Assembly: GCA_946187475.1 (NCBI GenBank)
Contig: CAMHRJ010000163.1
Coordinates: 1 to 5,637 of the forward strand
Direction: 5' to 3'
Length of the DNA: 5,637 nt
DNA from: an uncultured Clostridia bacterium
GTDB taxonomy: Bacteria; Bacillota; Clostridia; Oscillospirales; Oscillospiraceae
The notes under the pieces are model-generated. The model was not told the origin of the DNA and ran no database searches. It worked only from the letters and a program-made list of their open reading frames with translations. The position numbers and the translations under genes are program-made. Numbering within the stretch: the stretch's first letter is position 1; each line of letters opens with the position of its first letter. Positions 4,839 through 5,637 of the stretch are shown here, piece by piece.

Positions 4839-5637
4839 ATGATCACGGTTGAAGACCTCTCGCTGCAGTATAGCGGCACGCCTCTGTTTTCCAAGGTGGA
4901 CCTGCAGTTCACCGCCGGAAACTGCTACGGCATCATCGGCGCCAACGGCGCCGGCAAATCCACATTTCTGAAGATTCTCTCCGGTGACCTGGAGCCTACC
5001 TCCGGCCACGTTTATATCGACTCCAAAGCCCGCATGTCCGTCCTGAAGCAGGACCAGACCATGTATGACGCCTACACCGTCATGGACACCGTCATCATGG
5101 GCAATCCCCGGCTCTATGAGATCGGTCAGGAGAAGGACGCCATCTACGCCAAGGAGGACATGACCGACGAGGACGGCATGCGCGCTTCCGAGTTGGAAGA
5201 AGAGTTCGCCGAGCTGGGCGGCTGGGAAGCGGAATCCGACGCCTCCCGCATCCTTCAGGGCCTCGGTGTCTCTCCGGAATTCCACGAGACCATGATGGCG
5301 GACATGGACCCGCGTCTGAAGGTGAAGGTCCTGCTGGCCCAGGCCCTCTTCGGTCACCCGGCTATCATCCTCCTGGACGAGCCCACCAACAACCTGGATC
5401 TGGCCAGCGTGGTCTGGCTGGAGGACTTCCTCATGGACTACGACGGCACCGTGCTGGTGGTTTCCCACGACCGTTACTTCCTCAACAACGTATGCACCCA
5501 CATCGTGGACATTGACTACGGCAAGATCAAGATGTACGTGGGCAACTACGACTTCTGGTACGAGTCCAGCCAGCTGATCCAGAAGCTGATCCGGGACCAG
5601 AACAAGCGGGCCGAGCAGAAGATTCAGGAGCTGCAGA
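4839..5637 (+). CDS. ABC-F family ATPase, YbiT-type, N-terminal part (3' end outside window)
   Basis: The 266 visible codons, translated directly from the ATG at 4839, form the first nucleotide-binding domain of an ABC-F protein and the start of the linker. ABC-F proteins are soluble, lack membrane domains and act on ribosomes, as translation factors or in antibiotic resistance. Walker A is GANGAGKS (34-41), the Q-loop Gln is in LKQDQ (about 71), Walker B with catalytic Glu is IILLDEP (176-182), and the H-loop is SHD (209-211). The signature LSGGQ is replaced by a degenerate MADMDPRLKVK (153-163) before VLLAQALFG, a pattern I associate with the YbiT branch. NNLDL after Walker B and the CTHI.DIDYGKI..Y.GNYDFW stretch also fit YbiT. 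A charged, probably helical linker starts near 245. The gene follows phosphofructokinase on the same strand after a hairpin. A resistance role cannot be judged without the linker and second domain. Confidence 0.9.
   Translation, partial: MITVEDLSLQYSGTPLFSKVDLQFTAGNCYGIIGANGAGKSTFLKILSGDLEPTSGHVYIDSKARMSVLKQDQTMYDAYTVMDTVIMGNPRLYEIGQEKDAIYAKEDMTDEDGMRASELEEEFAELGGWEAESDASRILQGLGVSPEFHETMMADMDPRLKVKVLLAQALFGHPAIILLDEPTNNLDLASVVWLEDFLMDYDGTVLVVSHDRYFLNNVCTHIVDIDYGKIKMYVGNYDFWYESSQLIQKLIRDQNKRAEQKIQELQ

Noticed and set aside
4788..5501. - strand open frame (237 codons) opposite the ABC-F gene
   Set aside because: The + strand carries Walker A, Walker B and H-loop motifs in one frame. The - strand frame shows no family features.

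Overview
The window is a GC-rich, densely coded chromosomal segment, most likely from an anaerobic Clostridia bacterium of the Oscillospiraceae/Ruminococcaceae kind. That placement is an inference from protein style: a class II aldolase with a typical clostridial N-terminus, a pyrophosphate-type phosphofructokinase, strong GGAGG-type ribosome binding sites and high-GC codon use. There are no rRNAs, tRNAs, CRISPR arrays or insertion sequences.

Layout: (1) 1-627, + strand, the C-terminal catalytic part of a XerC/D-like tyrosine recombinase, cut by the window edge. (2) 629-657, a strong hairpin that can terminate transcription from both sides. (3) 681-2354, - strand, a 557-residue membrane protein with the fold outline of a heavy-metal (P1B) P-type ATPase, but with every catalytic motif replaced and the actuator domain missing. 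(4) 2382-2410, a perfect 13-bp hairpin. (5) 2431-3366, - strand, class II fructose-bisphosphate aldolase. (6) 3367-3505, a divergent control region. (7) 3506-4747, + strand, a phosphofructokinase with the residues of the PPi-dependent type. (8) 4758-4787, a 12-bp hairpin. (9) 4839 to the window end, + strand, the start of an ABC-F ATPase of the YbiT type.

The metabolic core is the divergent pair of phosphofructokinase and aldolase, two consecutive steps of glycolysis: fructose-6-phosphate to fructose-1,6-bisphosphate, then cleavage to two triose phosphates. The best promoter matches for the two genes interlock, so their 5' leaders would overlap. The most unusual item is the P-type ATPase-like protein directly behind the aldolase. 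Its reading frame is intact and its scaffold recognisable, but it cannot be an ordinary ion pump, which points to a conserved pseudoenzyme of unknown role.
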